Source: DATKLX01 sp035542155
GTDB taxonomy: Bacteria > Chloroflexota > Anaerolineae > Anaerolineales > Anaerolineaceae
NCBI GenBank assembly: GCA_035542155.1
Contig: DATKLX010000152.1
Span: forward strand, 1-19,054
Reading direction: 5' to 3'
Length of the DNA stretch: 19,054 nucleotides
Shown here: positions 5,414-12,903 of the stretch, one piece after another
Layout of the letters: each line of letters begins with the position of its first letter
Numbering within the stretch: position 1 is the first letter of the stretch
The notes under the pieces: generated by a model
Told to the model about the DNA's origin: nothing
Seen by the model: the letters and a program-made list of their open reading frames with translations, nothing else
Databases searched by the model: none
Position numbers and translations under genes: made by a program

Positions 5414-8041
5414 TTATTTGGTTTGCAGCTCTGCCACAGGTTGAGCCGCAGGGGCTTTCCGTTTCCTTCGATGATCTTTTGGTTTTTCTTCAACTTTTGC
5501 CAGAGGTTGTTCTAATGCGTTTCTCAGGACATCATCCACAGTGTCTGCAAAAATGAACGTCATAGTTCTGCGGACCTCTTCGGGTAAATCCTCCAGGTCG
5601 GGCTCGTTCCGCCTGGGTAAAATCACAGTGCGCAACCCTGCCCGGTGGGCTGCCAGCACTTTTTCCTTGATCCCGCCAACCGGCAGGACCTGTCCGCGTA
5701 GGGTGATCTCGCCCGTCATGCCTACATCTGCCCTCACCGGTTTGCCTGAGATCAGGGAAACCAGCGCGGTGGCCATGGTCACCCCTGCAGAAGGGCCGTC
5801 TTTTGGCTGCGCGCCGGCTGGGATGTGCAGGTGGACGTCGCTGTGGTCGAAAAAGTCCACCGGCAGGCCCAATGATTCGGCCCGCGAGCGCACATAAGAG
5901 AGCGCTGCTCGCGCCGATTCCTGCATCACGTTCCCGACCGATCCGGTAATCTGGAAGCCTTTACTGCCCGGCATGCGCGTCGCCTCGATGAACAGGATCT
6001 CGCCTCCTACGGTAGTCACTGCGAGCCCGGTCGCGACCCCGGGTACCGAGGTTCGCTCGGCGATTTCCTCATCCATGCCGAGATAGCGCGGCCGGCCCAG
6101 GAATTTTCGCACCATCTCGGGCGTGATTTCCTGGCGCCCGTCATTCCCCTCGCTGATCTGCGTGACGATTTTCCGGCATACCGCGCCGATTTCGCGCTCC
6201 AGGTTGCGCACCCCCGATTCACGAGTGTATTGGTGGATCAATGTACGCACGGCGTCGTCCGAGAAGTGGACTTCGTCCTTCCGCAGTCCGTTTTCACGGA
6301 GTTGGCGGGGAATGAGATAATTGGTGGCAATCGCCAGCTTCTCACCCTCGGTATAACCCGCGATCTGGATCACCTCCATGCGGTCCAGGAGCGGGGCAGG
6401 GATGGTCTCCAACTGGTTGGCGGTGGTGATGAACATCACCTGGGAGAGGTTGTAGGCCACCTCCAGGTAATGGTCGCGGAACTCGCTGTTCTGTTCGGGG
6501 TCCAGAACCTCGAGTAGCGCCGAAGCAGGATCGCCATGGAAATCGAAGCTCAGCTTGTCGATCTCGTCCAGCATGAATACCGGGTTGCGCGTCTCGATCC
6601 GCCGCATCGCCTGCAAGATCCTTCCCGGCATCGCGCCGATATAGGTCCGCCGGTGGCCGCGGATCTCGGCTTCATCCCGCACGCCTCCCAGCGAGATGCG
6701 CACGAATTTGCGTCCCAGCGCGCGGGCGATCGACTGTCCGAGGGAGGTTTTCCCGACCCCGGGCGGGCCGACAAAACACAGGATCACTCCTTCGCGCTCG
6801 CGGCGGATCATATCTTCCGAGGCCTGGGTCTTCAGCTCGTCCCGCCGTTCCAGGCGCAGCTTCCGCACCGCCAGGAATTCCAGGATCCGCTCCTTGACGT
6901 CCTCTAGCCCGTAATGGTCCTGGTCCAGGATCTGTCGGGCATGGTCGATATCCAGGTTGTCCTGCGTGGCCTGGTCCCAGGGCAGTGAGACCAGCCAGTC
7001 CAGGTACGTGCGGATCACCCCGTATTCTGCGGCGGCGGTGGGCAGGCGCGAGAGACGGTCCAACTCTCGTTTGGCCTGCTTCTCCGCTTCCTCAGGCATG
7101 TTGGTCGCCTCGATCTTCTTGCGGAACTCTTCCACGTCCGCGGCCTGCTCATCCCCCTCGCCCAGTTCGCGCTGGATCGCCTTGAGCTGCTCGCGCAGGA
7201 AGTACTCGCGCTGCATTTTCTCGATCTCAGACCGGGCTTCGTTCTGGATCTTTTGCCCCAGTTCGAGCACTTCACCCTCGCGGGCTAGGATTGCCACCAG
7301 GCGGCGCAGCTTTTCAACCGTCGAGTCGATCTCCAGGATCGTCTGCGCCTCTTCGTGCTCCATCCGCTGGAAGTTGGCGATGGTGTAGACCGTTTGTAGT
7401 GGATCTTCGATCGACCCAATCGAGGAGACCAGCTCGCGCGGGATGGACGGGATCATCTCGGCGATGTGCTCGAATTGGTCGCGCGCGTTCCGCGCCAGCG
7501 CTTCGATCTCCAGCCCTGTTTCGACCGTCTCCGGCAGCAACTCAATCCTCGCTTTCAGGTATGGCTCGGTTTGGGTGAACTCCCCCAGGCGGAAACGAGC
7601 CATTCCCTGAATCAGCAGGCGGATCGTGCCATCTGGCGCGCGGAAGAGGCGGTGAACGGTCGCGATCGTGCCGATGTCGTACAGGTCTTCGGGTCCGGGG
7701 TTTTCCAGCTCGGGATTTTTCGAGGTGACCAGGCCGATCAGCCGGTCTCCGGCGACCACGTCATCCACCAGGCGGATCGACCTCGGCTGACCGATCGTCA
7801 GTGGAACCGCCGTTTGCGGATAGACAACCACGCCGCGCAGCGGCAGGATCGGGAGCTCGTCCGGGAACTTAATTTCCCTGGCTTCTTCCCCGCCGGCCTC
7901 CGCTTCCCCGCTTTCACTGTCCTGGGGATTGATCCGGGTCTGGATCGGGCTCAGGATCAACTCCGCAAGGTTGCTGTTATCTTCCGCCGCCCAGTTCATC
8001 AGATCGTTCATCAAGGCTGTGTTCCATCGAGAGGCTGGCAT
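5414..8041 (-). CDS. lon: ATP-dependent protease Lon
   Basis: 875 residues, bacterial LonA architecture: N-terminal substrate-binding domain (starting near ELPILPLRG, 62-70), coiled helical region with YFLREQLKAIQRELGE (280-295), AAA+ module with Walker A GPPGVGKT (425-432) and Walker B VFMLDEID (488-495), and the serine-lysine protease domain with Ser751 in PKDGPSAG and Lys792 in VGGIKEK. It degrades misfolded and regulatory proteins in the cytosol. About 60 residues precede the conserved N-domain and a charged tail (848-862, rich in Lys/Arg/Glu) follows the protease domain; both look like lineage-specific extensions. The ATG at 8041 lies 2 bp after the hsp20 stop, so the small chaperone and the protease are co-translated. 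Internal Met11 or Met15 are possible alternative starts. Confidence 0.97.
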   Translation of the reverse strand: MPASRWNTALMNDLMNWAAEDNSNLAELILSPIQTRINPQDSESGEAEAGGEEAREIKFPDELPILPLRGVVVYPQTAVPLTIGQPRSIRLVDDVVAGDRLIGLVTSKNPELENPGPEDLYDIGTIATVHRLFRAPDGTIRLLIQGMARFRLGEFTQTEPYLKARIELLPETVETGLEIEALARNARDQFEHIAEMIPSIPRELVSSIGSIEDPLQTVYTIANFQRMEHEEAQTILEIDSTVEKLRRLVAILAREGEVLELGQKIQNEARSEIEKMQREYFLREQLKAIQRELGEGDEQAADVEEFRKKIEATNMPEEAEKQAKRELDRLSRLPTAAAEYGVIRTYLDWLVSLPWDQATQDNLDIDHARQILDQDHYGLEDVKERILEFLAVRKLRLERRDELKTQASEDMIRREREGVILCFVGPPGVGKTSLGQSIARALGRKFVRISLGGVRDEAEIRGHRRTYIGAMPGRILQAMRRIETRNPVFMLDEIDKLSFDFHGDPASALLEVLDPEQNSEFRDHYLEVAYNLSQVMFITTANQLETIPAPLLDRMEVIQIAGYTEGEKLAIATNYLIPRQLRENGLRKDEVHFSDDAVRTLIHQYTRESGVRNLEREIGAVCRKIVTQISEGNDGRQEITPEMVRKFLGRPRYLGMDEEIAERTSVPGVATGLAVTTVGGEILFIEATRMPGSKGFQITGSVGNVMQESARAALSYVRSRAESLGLPVDFFDHSDVHLHIPAGAQPKDGPSAGVTMATALVSLISGKPVRADVGMTGEITLRGQVLPVGGIKEKVLAAHRAGLRTVILPRRNEPDLEDLPEEVRRTMTFIFADTVDDVLRNALEQPLAKVEEKPKDHRRKRKAPAAQPVAELQTK

Positions 8042-8043
8042 GC

Positions 8044-8469
8044 TTAATCCCCAATCCTGATCTGGCGCGGAACTGCTTTGGGCAGGCTGACCCGCAGGAA
8101 ACCATCGTTGTATTCCGCTTCGACCCCACTGAGATCGACGGGACCGGGGAATTCGACTTCGATGCTGAATTCGCCGTAGTGGATCTCCATCTGGTGGAAC
8201 GCCCGCCGCTCGGGCGTGTCGGAGCGGCTTCCGCGGATTTCCAGCGTATTGTTGTTGACCGTTACAGAGAATTCCGATTCGGCCATCCCCGCGATTTCGA
8301 CCCGCACGATGAACCTGTCTTCTGTTTCATAGATATCGGTAGGCGGCCTCCACACGTGCGGCCGGACGGTCAGCCTCCAGTTGACCACTCCCGACATCAG
8401 GAAGGGCGGCTCATCCGGCGCAACTCTTGAGCGCTTGATCGGATTGGGATTGAACTGAACGGTTATCAT
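8044..8469 (-). CDS. Hsp20/alpha-crystallin small heat-shock protein
   Basis: 141 residues from the ATG at 8469, which has GGGAG 8 bases upstream; an ATG 15 bases earlier lacks a site. The alpha-crystallin domain spans about 38-132 (PPTDIYETEDRFIVRVEIAG, LEIRGSR, AEYNDGFLRVSLPK), and IRI at 137-139 matches the C-terminal I-x-I anchor used for oligomerisation. It holds unfolding proteins without ATP. It is the first protein gene of the operon and leads directly into lon, linking holding and degradation of damaged proteins. I found no CIRCE element upstream, so HrcA control is not indicated. Confidence 0.95.
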   Translation of the reverse strand: MITVQFNPNPIKRSRVAPDEPPFLMSGVVNWRLTVRPHVWRPPTDIYETEDRFIVRVEIAGMAESEFSVTVNNNTLEIRGSRSDTPERRAFHQMEIHYGEFSIEVEFPGPVDLSGVEAEYNDGFLRVSLPKAVPRQIRIGD

Positions 8470-8580
8470 ACGATTATCTCCCATTAACCAGAGCGAACCG
8501 CGTTACGCCTTTTCCCCCATTTTGTATTATCCCGGTTCTTTCGATCATACCCTTACTCCTGGCTTCAACCTTCATCATAG

Positions 8581-8653
8581 CGCCCCTGGTGGGATTCGAA
8601 CCCACAACCATCGGATTAGAAGTCCGGTGCGCTGTCCATTGCGCCACAGGGGC
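8581..8653 (-). tRNA. tRNA-Arg (anticodon TCT)
   Basis: A 73-nt cloverleaf: acceptor GCCCCTG/CAGGGGC, D stem GCGC/GCGC, anticodon loop CTTCTAA (anticodon TCT, reads AGA), variable loop TGGTT, T arm GTGGG-TTCGAAT-CCCAC, discriminator G. CCA is not encoded. The outermost anticodon-stem pair (27-43) is C-A, a mismatch; the other four pairs are Watson-Crick. A good promoter lies about 32 bp upstream. No terminator is visible between it and hsp20. Confidence 0.95.
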
Positions 8654-8684
8654 GGAGGCGCGTATGTGCCGCGTCGCCACCCAA

Positions 8685-8714
8685 ATTTTACGCCTTACCA
8701 TTGTACCACGTCAA
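8685..8714 (-). promoter_or_regulatory. promoter of tRNA-Arg and probably the hsp20-lon operon
   Basis: On the minus strand TTGACG (8714-8709), 18-bp spacer, TAAAAT (8690-8685): five of six matches in each hexamer. A transcript would start near 8678, about 25 bases before the tRNA 5' end. No clear separate promoter or terminator is seen between the tRNA and hsp20. Confidence 0.65.
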
Positions 8715-8756
8715 GGATTTCGTATATGTAAACCAATCGGTTGTAAGTTAGTTGTA

Positions 8757-8804
8757 GGGGTTGACCTGCGTGTCGATCCGGTCACCGCAGGCATCCCCAA
8801 CCCC
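8757..8804. repeat. imperfect inverted repeat of unknown role
   Basis: Outer arms GGGGTTG (8757-8763) and CAACCCC (8798-8804) pair perfectly. An inner stem CCTGCG (8765-8770) with CGCAGG (8786-8791) is nested within. It sits just before the hairpin at 8812-8838, inside a 188-bp gap without a protein gene. It could be a decayed dispersed palindromic repeat or part of a small plus-strand RNA ending at the adjacent hairpin. Confidence 0.4.
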
Positions 8805-8811
8805 ACATAAG

Positions 8812-8838
8812 AAAAAGCCGCGACCAACGCGGCTTTTT
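8812..8838 (-). terminator. strong intrinsic terminator, likely bidirectional
   Basis: An 11-bp perfect stem (AAAAAGCCGCG / CGCGGCTTTTT) around a 5-base loop ACCAA, with A/T runs on both sides so it can work in either direction. It lies 3 bp after the stop of the 8842-9294 gene and ends that minus-strand unit before the tRNA promoter. Confidence 0.9.
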
Positions 8839-8841
8839 TGA

Positions 8842-9294
8842 TTATTCCTCTTTCTTCCCCTGCCCCTGCCTCGGCCTAATCCCCTTATATACCTGCGGAC
8901 CCGCCAGCGTTCTGAGAATGACCTCCGCCGGCCGGTTGATCTGCACTGACAGCTCCTCCGGCGTCATGGGGTCGTTCCCGTTGGCCAGCAGCGTGCGGAA
9001 AACCGCATCCACCACTGTCGTGTGCGTCGTGACAAATCCCTCCTGCTTCGCACAGTGGGTGATCAATATGTGCTGCAGCCCATCCACCGACTGGACTTCG
9101 CCCGTTTCCGGGTCGATCCAATCGATACACTGCTCCTCTTCCAGGCTGCTGAACGCCGCCTGGTGTTCAGGGCACAGGCTGTCGTGCAGGTATACTCGCC
9201 AGTTGTTATCGTGCTGGCGCCACCAAGTGAAATCGATGAAAAACGGCGTCTTGACCGTTGGCTTGACCAGGCTGTACCGCTTGACCTCGCTCAT
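8842..9294 (-). CDS. conserved-looking hypothetical protein, possible zinc/HTH protein
   Basis: 150 residues, not recognised as a named family. The N-terminal third is aromatic-rich (FFIDFTWWRQ at 18-27, WRVYL at 32-36). A CPEH (41-44) and a HC at 80-81 could form a metal site. Residues 109-141 (MTPEELSVQINRPAEVILRT onward) have the helical look of a helix-turn-helix, followed by a basic, Gln/Lys-rich tail. The ATG overlaps the stop of the upstream 532-residue gene by 4 bp (ATGA), and GAGG lies 5-9 bases before it, so the two are translationally coupled. The pair is most likely one functional unit. No enzyme motif was seen. Confidence 0.75.
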   Translation of the reverse strand: MSEVKRYSLVKPTVKTPFFIDFTWWRQHDNNWRVYLHDSLCPEHQAAFSSLEEEQCIDWIDPETGEVQSVDGLQHILITHCAKQEGFVTTHTTVVDAVFRTLLANGNDPMTPEELSVQINRPAEVILRTLAGPQVYKGIRPRQGQGKKEE

Positions 9295-10889
9295 CCTTTC
9301 CTCTCCTCCAGGGCTTCCTCGTCGACCCGGTAATACAGGTCCCCCACGTGGATGAACCAGGGGCGGGAGGCAAGCGTGCTGAAGATCGGCCCGGGCGGGG
9401 AGCGGCGGATGATGTTCACCGCCGAATACAACTCCTGGGCGTGGACGTGCCCTTGCAGGTTGAGCTTGGATAGCTCGCGCATCGTATTCGTCACCGCGTT
9501 TTCAAACGAGAGCCGCTGGCGGGATGACTGTTCCCAGACCTGGTCCACCCCCTCGACGTCCGGGACGGCGATCACCATTCGCTCGTCGAAGTTCGTGACC
9601 ACGTTCTGCTTCAGCATCGCGAAGACGATCCCTCCATCGGCTCCCACCAGCACGGTGCGGATCCATTCCCGCGTCGGCCGACGTTTCTCTGCCTGGACCA
9701 TGACCTCTCCTGGCGTCTTACTCTTGCGAATGTGGATCAGCGAGCCCGGGATGATGTTATGCGCTATGTACCATTCCCGCAGCCCGAACACGTAGCGGTT
9801 CTGGCGCACCACCCAGGCAGAAACCCTCTGGCCTTCCTCCCCGAGTACCAGCGTAAACTGGATCCGCTGCGATTCATAAGCCGTGGGGAACAGGCGCTGG
9901 ATCCGGTTGGAGATCGGCAGCGTGCCCGCACGCCAGTGCGGGTAGGTTAATCGGATCGTCGCTTCCTGGATCTGCGGCGCTTTCCCTTGCTCCGTCTGGG
10001 TTAGTTCGTCGTCCAGCTCGGCCTCCAGGGCCAGCATGTCCTGGGTCAGCAGGCTGCGGTCGTAATTGACCGGATTGTAGCGCAGATAAACCGGAGTCTG
10101 TTGGACCTGCTCTGGCTCCAGGCGCTTCAAAAACCACGTCACCTCGCCGGCTGGGCCGACCTCGTCGAAACGCCCATCTTCCTGCAGCGCCAGATTCAAC
10201 GAGAACTCGGTCAGCTTCAGGTTCACGTCGGTCGGCAGCTCGATCTGGTCCAGGATCGTCTTGGTAGCGACCGGTCCGCCGCCCATCATATCCAGGACTG
10301 CTTCGGCCAGGTTGAGGTGGCCGATATTCACATCCACGAGCAGCGCTCGGGGGAACCAGCGGCGCGCAATGCGCACCAGGTCCGGGTTTGTCGACAAAGA
10401 TTCTTCCAGATTTTCGGCCAGCTCTTCACCGTACCTCTCCATGACCAGGTTCGGGTCGAGCAGCGGGTCGTCGAGCTTAACGGTCAGGGGTTCGTTCAAC
10501 CGGTGGTCCGCCAGGTGCGACGCGAATTGGTGCTTTTCTCCGCCTTCCATCGCGACTTCGATCACGTTGAAGGTCGGCACCTCGGGGTTGTTCCCCGGCC
10601 GCACGCCGGTGACCCTGCCGGTTTTCCAATGAAACACCGGAAAAATCAGCTTCTGTCCAACCTCATAATCGTCTTTGGGGAGGTAGATTTTGCCTTCAGA
10701 TAGGACCTGGTTTTCGAGCGCTTTCTTTTCGTTTTTGATCCGTTCCCAGATCAGCGCCGCGATCAATTCCTGCGAGGTCAGCGGCGTCTCCGCCTCCAGC
10801 AGGTAATTGTAGAGAAACTCTAAATCTGAATCTTGAATTTTGAAGGTATCCCAGTAGTCAGAACGCAGCGTAAGCGGGATAATTGCCAT
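9291..10889 (-). CDS. large hypothetical protein with several winged-helix-like segments
   Basis: 532 residues from the ATG at 10889 (GAGG 7 bases upstream; a TTG two codons earlier is too close to that site). Not assigned to a named family. Segments readable by eye: 21-65, helical and HTH-like (LEFLYNYLLE, LTSQELIAAL); 76-127, a beta-rich block with FHWKTGRVTGVRPGNNPE; 195-260, another winged-helix-like stretch ending FDEVGPAGEVTWFLKRLEPE; 310-402, a barrel-like block with FGLREWYIAHNIIPGSLIHI; and 465-523, a C-terminal HTH-like stretch (AQELYSAVNIIRRSPPGPIF, then FIHVGDLYYRVDE). No signal peptide or membrane segment. The repeated wing-like ends suggest nucleic-acid binding, which is inference only. 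It is the first gene of a two-gene unit with the 150-residue protein. Confidence 0.8.
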   Translation of the reverse strand: MAIIPLTLRSDYWDTFKIQDSDLEFLYNYLLEAETPLTSQELIAALIWERIKNEKKALENQVLSEGKIYLPKDDYEVGQKLIFPVFHWKTGRVTGVRPGNNPEVPTFNVIEVAMEGGEKHQFASHLADHRLNEPLTVKLDDPLLDPNLVMERYGEELAENLEESLSTNPDLVRIARRWFPRALLVDVNIGHLNLAEAVLDMMGGGPVATKTILDQIELPTDVNLKLTEFSLNLALQEDGRFDEVGPAGEVTWFLKRLEPEQVQQTPVYLRYNPVNYDRSLLTQDMLALEAELDDELTQTEQGKAPQIQEATIRLTYPHWRAGTLPISNRIQRLFPTAYESQRIQFTLVLGEEGQRVSAWVVRQNRYVFGLREWYIAHNIIPGSLIHIRKSKTPGEVMVQAEKRRPTREWIRTVLVGADGGIVFAMLKQNVVTNFDERMVIAVPDVEGVDQVWEQSSRQRLSFENAVTNTMRELSKLNLQGHVHAQELYSAVNIIRRSPPGPIFSTLASRPWFIHVGDLYYRVDEEALEERKG

Positions 10890-10912
10890 GAACAAGCCTC
10901 ACGAAGGTCGTC

Positions 10913-10960
10913 TGGATTGAAAGACATTCTCGGCCTCGGGCCTTCCCATGGTTCAATCCA
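10913..10960 (-). repeat. inverted repeat in the 5' leader of the hypothetical two-gene unit
   Basis: Perfect 9-base arms TGGATTGAA (10913-10921) and TTCAATCCA (10952-10960) with 30 bases between, which include a nested GGCC-TCG-GGCC. It lies 24-71 bp upstream of the ATG at 10889 and downstream of a likely -10 element, so it would be transcribed in the leader. It may be a regulatory RNA structure or an operator. Confidence 0.45.
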
Positions 10961-10988
10961 TCAACACAAATTTCACAATAACCAATAT

Positions 10989-10994
10989 ATTATA
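10989..10994 (-). promoter_or_regulatory. probable -10 element of the hypothetical two-gene unit
   Basis: TATAAT on the minus strand, about 95 bp upstream of the ATG at 10889, in an AT-rich stretch of the 152-bp gap. No convincing -35 is present at 16-18 bp, so this may be a weak or activator-dependent promoter. Confidence 0.4.
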
Positions 10995-11041
10995 CCGTAC
11001 AATTATCCCTCCGAAAAATGAAAAATTTCACATACATGAGA

Positions 11042-12283
11042 TTACTTTCCATTTCGAAAGTTGTTCGTGACGGGTGTGGGCTGCGGGCTGATCGGCGTAG
11101 GAGTAGGTTTAATGATAATCACCGATGGGTGGGTGGCGGTGGGATCGCCGCCTGAACCGCTCGATGGGATCTGGGTGACTACGGCGTTCGGGGGCAGGTT
11201 TGCGGGGGTCGGTTTTTTCGTCGGCGTCGCGCCTGGTCCCGGCAGGATATTGGAAGGCAGGGTTGGCGGCACCATAGTTCGGGTGGGAACGACGATGGTT
11301 GGCAAGGGAGTGCGCAAGATGGTTGGATTTGGCGCCTGAGTCGCGGACATACGGGTGACTGTTGGGCCGGCAACAAAGGCAGGATGGGTAGGAGCCGTTA
11401 TTGGGCTGGCGACGTGGCCATTTTGGCTAGGAGTCGCAGTAGGGCTGGGGACTATGGCCGGCCGGCTGGGTGTAGCGGTGCTACCACTTTGGATTACCTG
11501 CTCGGCCTGGCGGCGCGCCTTGAGTGAAGTCTGTCGGGCGGAGGCGAGATTGCCTTGCGCGGCGGCGGGAGTTTCTGGCGCCAGCGCCGCCAGACTGATT
11601 TCGTAACGGTTGGTCGCCTGGATGAGCCGGTTGGCCAGATTAACCTGTTCAACGGGCGACAATGGGCTGCCATGCGATAGGAAACCCAGGTCGGCCTGGA
11701 CATGGCGGTCGAAATCCGCCAGTATCGGCTCGAGCGCAGCATCGGGCTGCTTATTGACCAGCGCTGTCGCTTCACTGAGGCGCCGGCTGGCAAACGCCAG
11801 GTGAAGATCGGCCTGAGCAGCGCTGCCAGGGGCCAGGCTGAGCTCAACTTCTTCCTGGGCGCGCTTGACCGGGTAGAGCCAATCGCCCGGCAGGGTCTGG
11901 GCTGCGGCAGTGAAGGTCCCGATTCCTGCGGCAATCAAAGCAGCCACTATCAAAACGGCCAGGAGTGGGGCCAGACGCAGTCCCGCCCGGGTTGAAAGAG
12001 GTCGGGCCTTCCGCTCCAGACCTGGACCCGGCCAAAACGAGGCCTGCCGGCGCGAAGTTGACTTCGCCTGGCGGCGCAGCCGTTGCAGGGCTTCGCCCTG
12101 GAACCCCGGCGCGGGGTGTAGCGCGCGGGCAGACTGGAGCCGTGCGGCAGTGCGCAGAAGGCTTTCCACCCCTGCGCTTTCGGGATAAAGCTCAAGGCAG
12201 TCTTCTACGCTGCGACCCTCCTCCCGCATGGCGGTCAGGCACTGATCGAGCATTTTATCGGAACGATCCCACTCGTTTTCCAC
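11042..12283 (-). CDS. DUF5667-type single-pass membrane protein, probable anti-sigma-like partner of the ECF factor
   Basis: 413 residues from a GTG at 12283, with GGGAGG directly upstream, 8 bp after the sigma-factor stop. Residues 10-55 form a short cytoplasmic helical domain (MLDQCLTAMREEG, CLELYPE). A basic juxtamembrane stretch precedes one membrane helix at about 103-124 (LRLAPLLAVLIVAALIAAG). Residues 125-245 match the DUF5667 pattern (LPGDWLYPVKRAQEEVELSL, ADLHLAFASRRLSEA). The last 150 residues are a Pro/Thr/Ser-rich tail outside the membrane (many PTPTP-like stretches). The topology and pairing with an ECF sigma gene suggest it senses an envelope signal and holds the sigma factor, but no zinc anti-sigma HxxxCxxC motif is present, so this is inference. 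Confidence 0.85.
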   Translation of the reverse strand: MENEWDRSDKMLDQCLTAMREEGRSVEDCLELYPESAGVESLLRTAARLQSARALHPAPGFQGEALQRLRRQAKSTSRRQASFWPGPGLERKARPLSTRAGLRLAPLLAVLIVAALIAAGIGTFTAAAQTLPGDWLYPVKRAQEEVELSLAPGSAAQADLHLAFASRRLSEATALVNKQPDAALEPILADFDRHVQADLGFLSHGSPLSPVEQVNLANRLIQATNRYEISLAALAPETPAAAQGNLASARQTSLKARRQAEQVIQSGSTATPSRPAIVPSPTATPSQNGHVASPITAPTHPAFVAGPTVTRMSATQAPNPTILRTPLPTIVVPTRTMVPPTLPSNILPGPGATPTKKPTPANLPPNAVVTQIPSSGSGGDPTATHPSVIIIKPTPTPISPQPTPVTNNFRNGK

Positions 12284-12291
12284 GTCCCTCC

Positions 12292-12852
12292 CTACTTCAA
12301 TCCTTCTTCCAATTGTTTGCTCAGCGAAGCCAATGCCTGGTGTTGGATGACCCGGCAGGCAGCTTCTGATTTTTCCAAAATCCGCGCGACATCCGCATGC
12401 GCCAATCCTTCGATAAAGCGCAGAAGGATCACCTGCTGGTGCTCGTCCGGAAGCTTCTGAATGGCGTAGGCCAGGCGCTCCCTTTCTTCCACCTGAATGA
12501 TGGATTCAAGCGCATCCTCCTGAACAGGATCGGGCTTATCGATATCATCGCGCAGAGTTTCCATCGCAACCAGGTTGCGGCGCCGGTGGAAATCCACAAC
12601 GTGATTGTGGGCAATGCGATACAACCAGTTGATGAAATTTCTGCCAACTGGCCGGTAGTGCGGCAGGGCTTCCCAGGCTTTGAGAAAGACCTGCTCGGTC
12701 AGGTCTTCGGCATCTTGCGGTTCCCCGGTCCGGAAGAATATGTAGCGGTATATGGCTTCCAGGTGGCATGAATAGAGCACGGCGAATGAATCGAAATCGC
12801 CTGCGATGGCGCGTTCGACGATCCTGGCTTCGTTATTGAGTGTATCTCCCAT
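12292..12852 (-). CDS. ECF-type RNA polymerase sigma-70 factor
   Basis: 186 residues from the ATG at 12852. The frame is open further upstream to an ATG at 12945, but that part crosses the leader hairpin and precedes the usual sigma-2 start. Region 2 is seen at about 20-62 (FDSFAVLYSCHLEAIYRYIF, DAEDLTEQVFLKAW) with the region 2.4 helix INWLYRIAHNHVVDFHRRR. Region 4 is at about 123-180 (LPDEHQQVILLRFIEG, then HADVARILEKSEAACRV), the -35-binding HTH. There is no sigma-3 domain, as expected for the ECF class. It directs transcription of an unknown regulon, with the adjacent DUF5667 membrane protein as its likely regulator. The Shine-Dalgarno is weak. Confidence 0.93.
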   Translation of the reverse strand: MGDTLNNEARIVERAIAGDFDSFAVLYSCHLEAIYRYIFFRTGEPQDAEDLTEQVFLKAWEALPHYRPVGRNFINWLYRIAHNHVVDFHRRRNLVAMETLRDDIDKPDPVQEDALESIIQVEERERLAYAIQKLPDEHQQVILLRFIEGLAHADVARILEKSEAACRVIQHQALASLSKQLEEGLK

Positions 12853-12903
12853 ATCCAAGAATAAAAGGAGGTATTCCCGCGGTACGCAGGCTGGTTTTAG
12901 GAG

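Noticed and set aside
7466..8047. 193-codon plus-strand open frame
   Set aside because: Antisense shadow of the lon N-terminus with no family motifs or ribosome binding site.
8470..8580. HrcA/CIRCE operator before hsp20
   Set aside because: The TTAGCACTC-N9-GAGTGCTAA pattern is absent from this region.
8474..8731. Open frames on both strands across 8474-8731, one including a PGGIRTHN-like string
   Set aside because: They cross the tRNA-Arg gene; translated tRNA sequence gives this familiar spurious peptide.
10101..10703. 200-codon plus-strand open frame
   Set aside because: Antisense to the 532-residue hypothetical gene; composition is that of a GC-rich shadow frame and it has no start context.
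10913..10960. CRISPR-like repeat because the arm contains GGATTGAAAG
   Set aside because: There is a single copy in inverted orientation, no spacer-repeat array and no cas gene.
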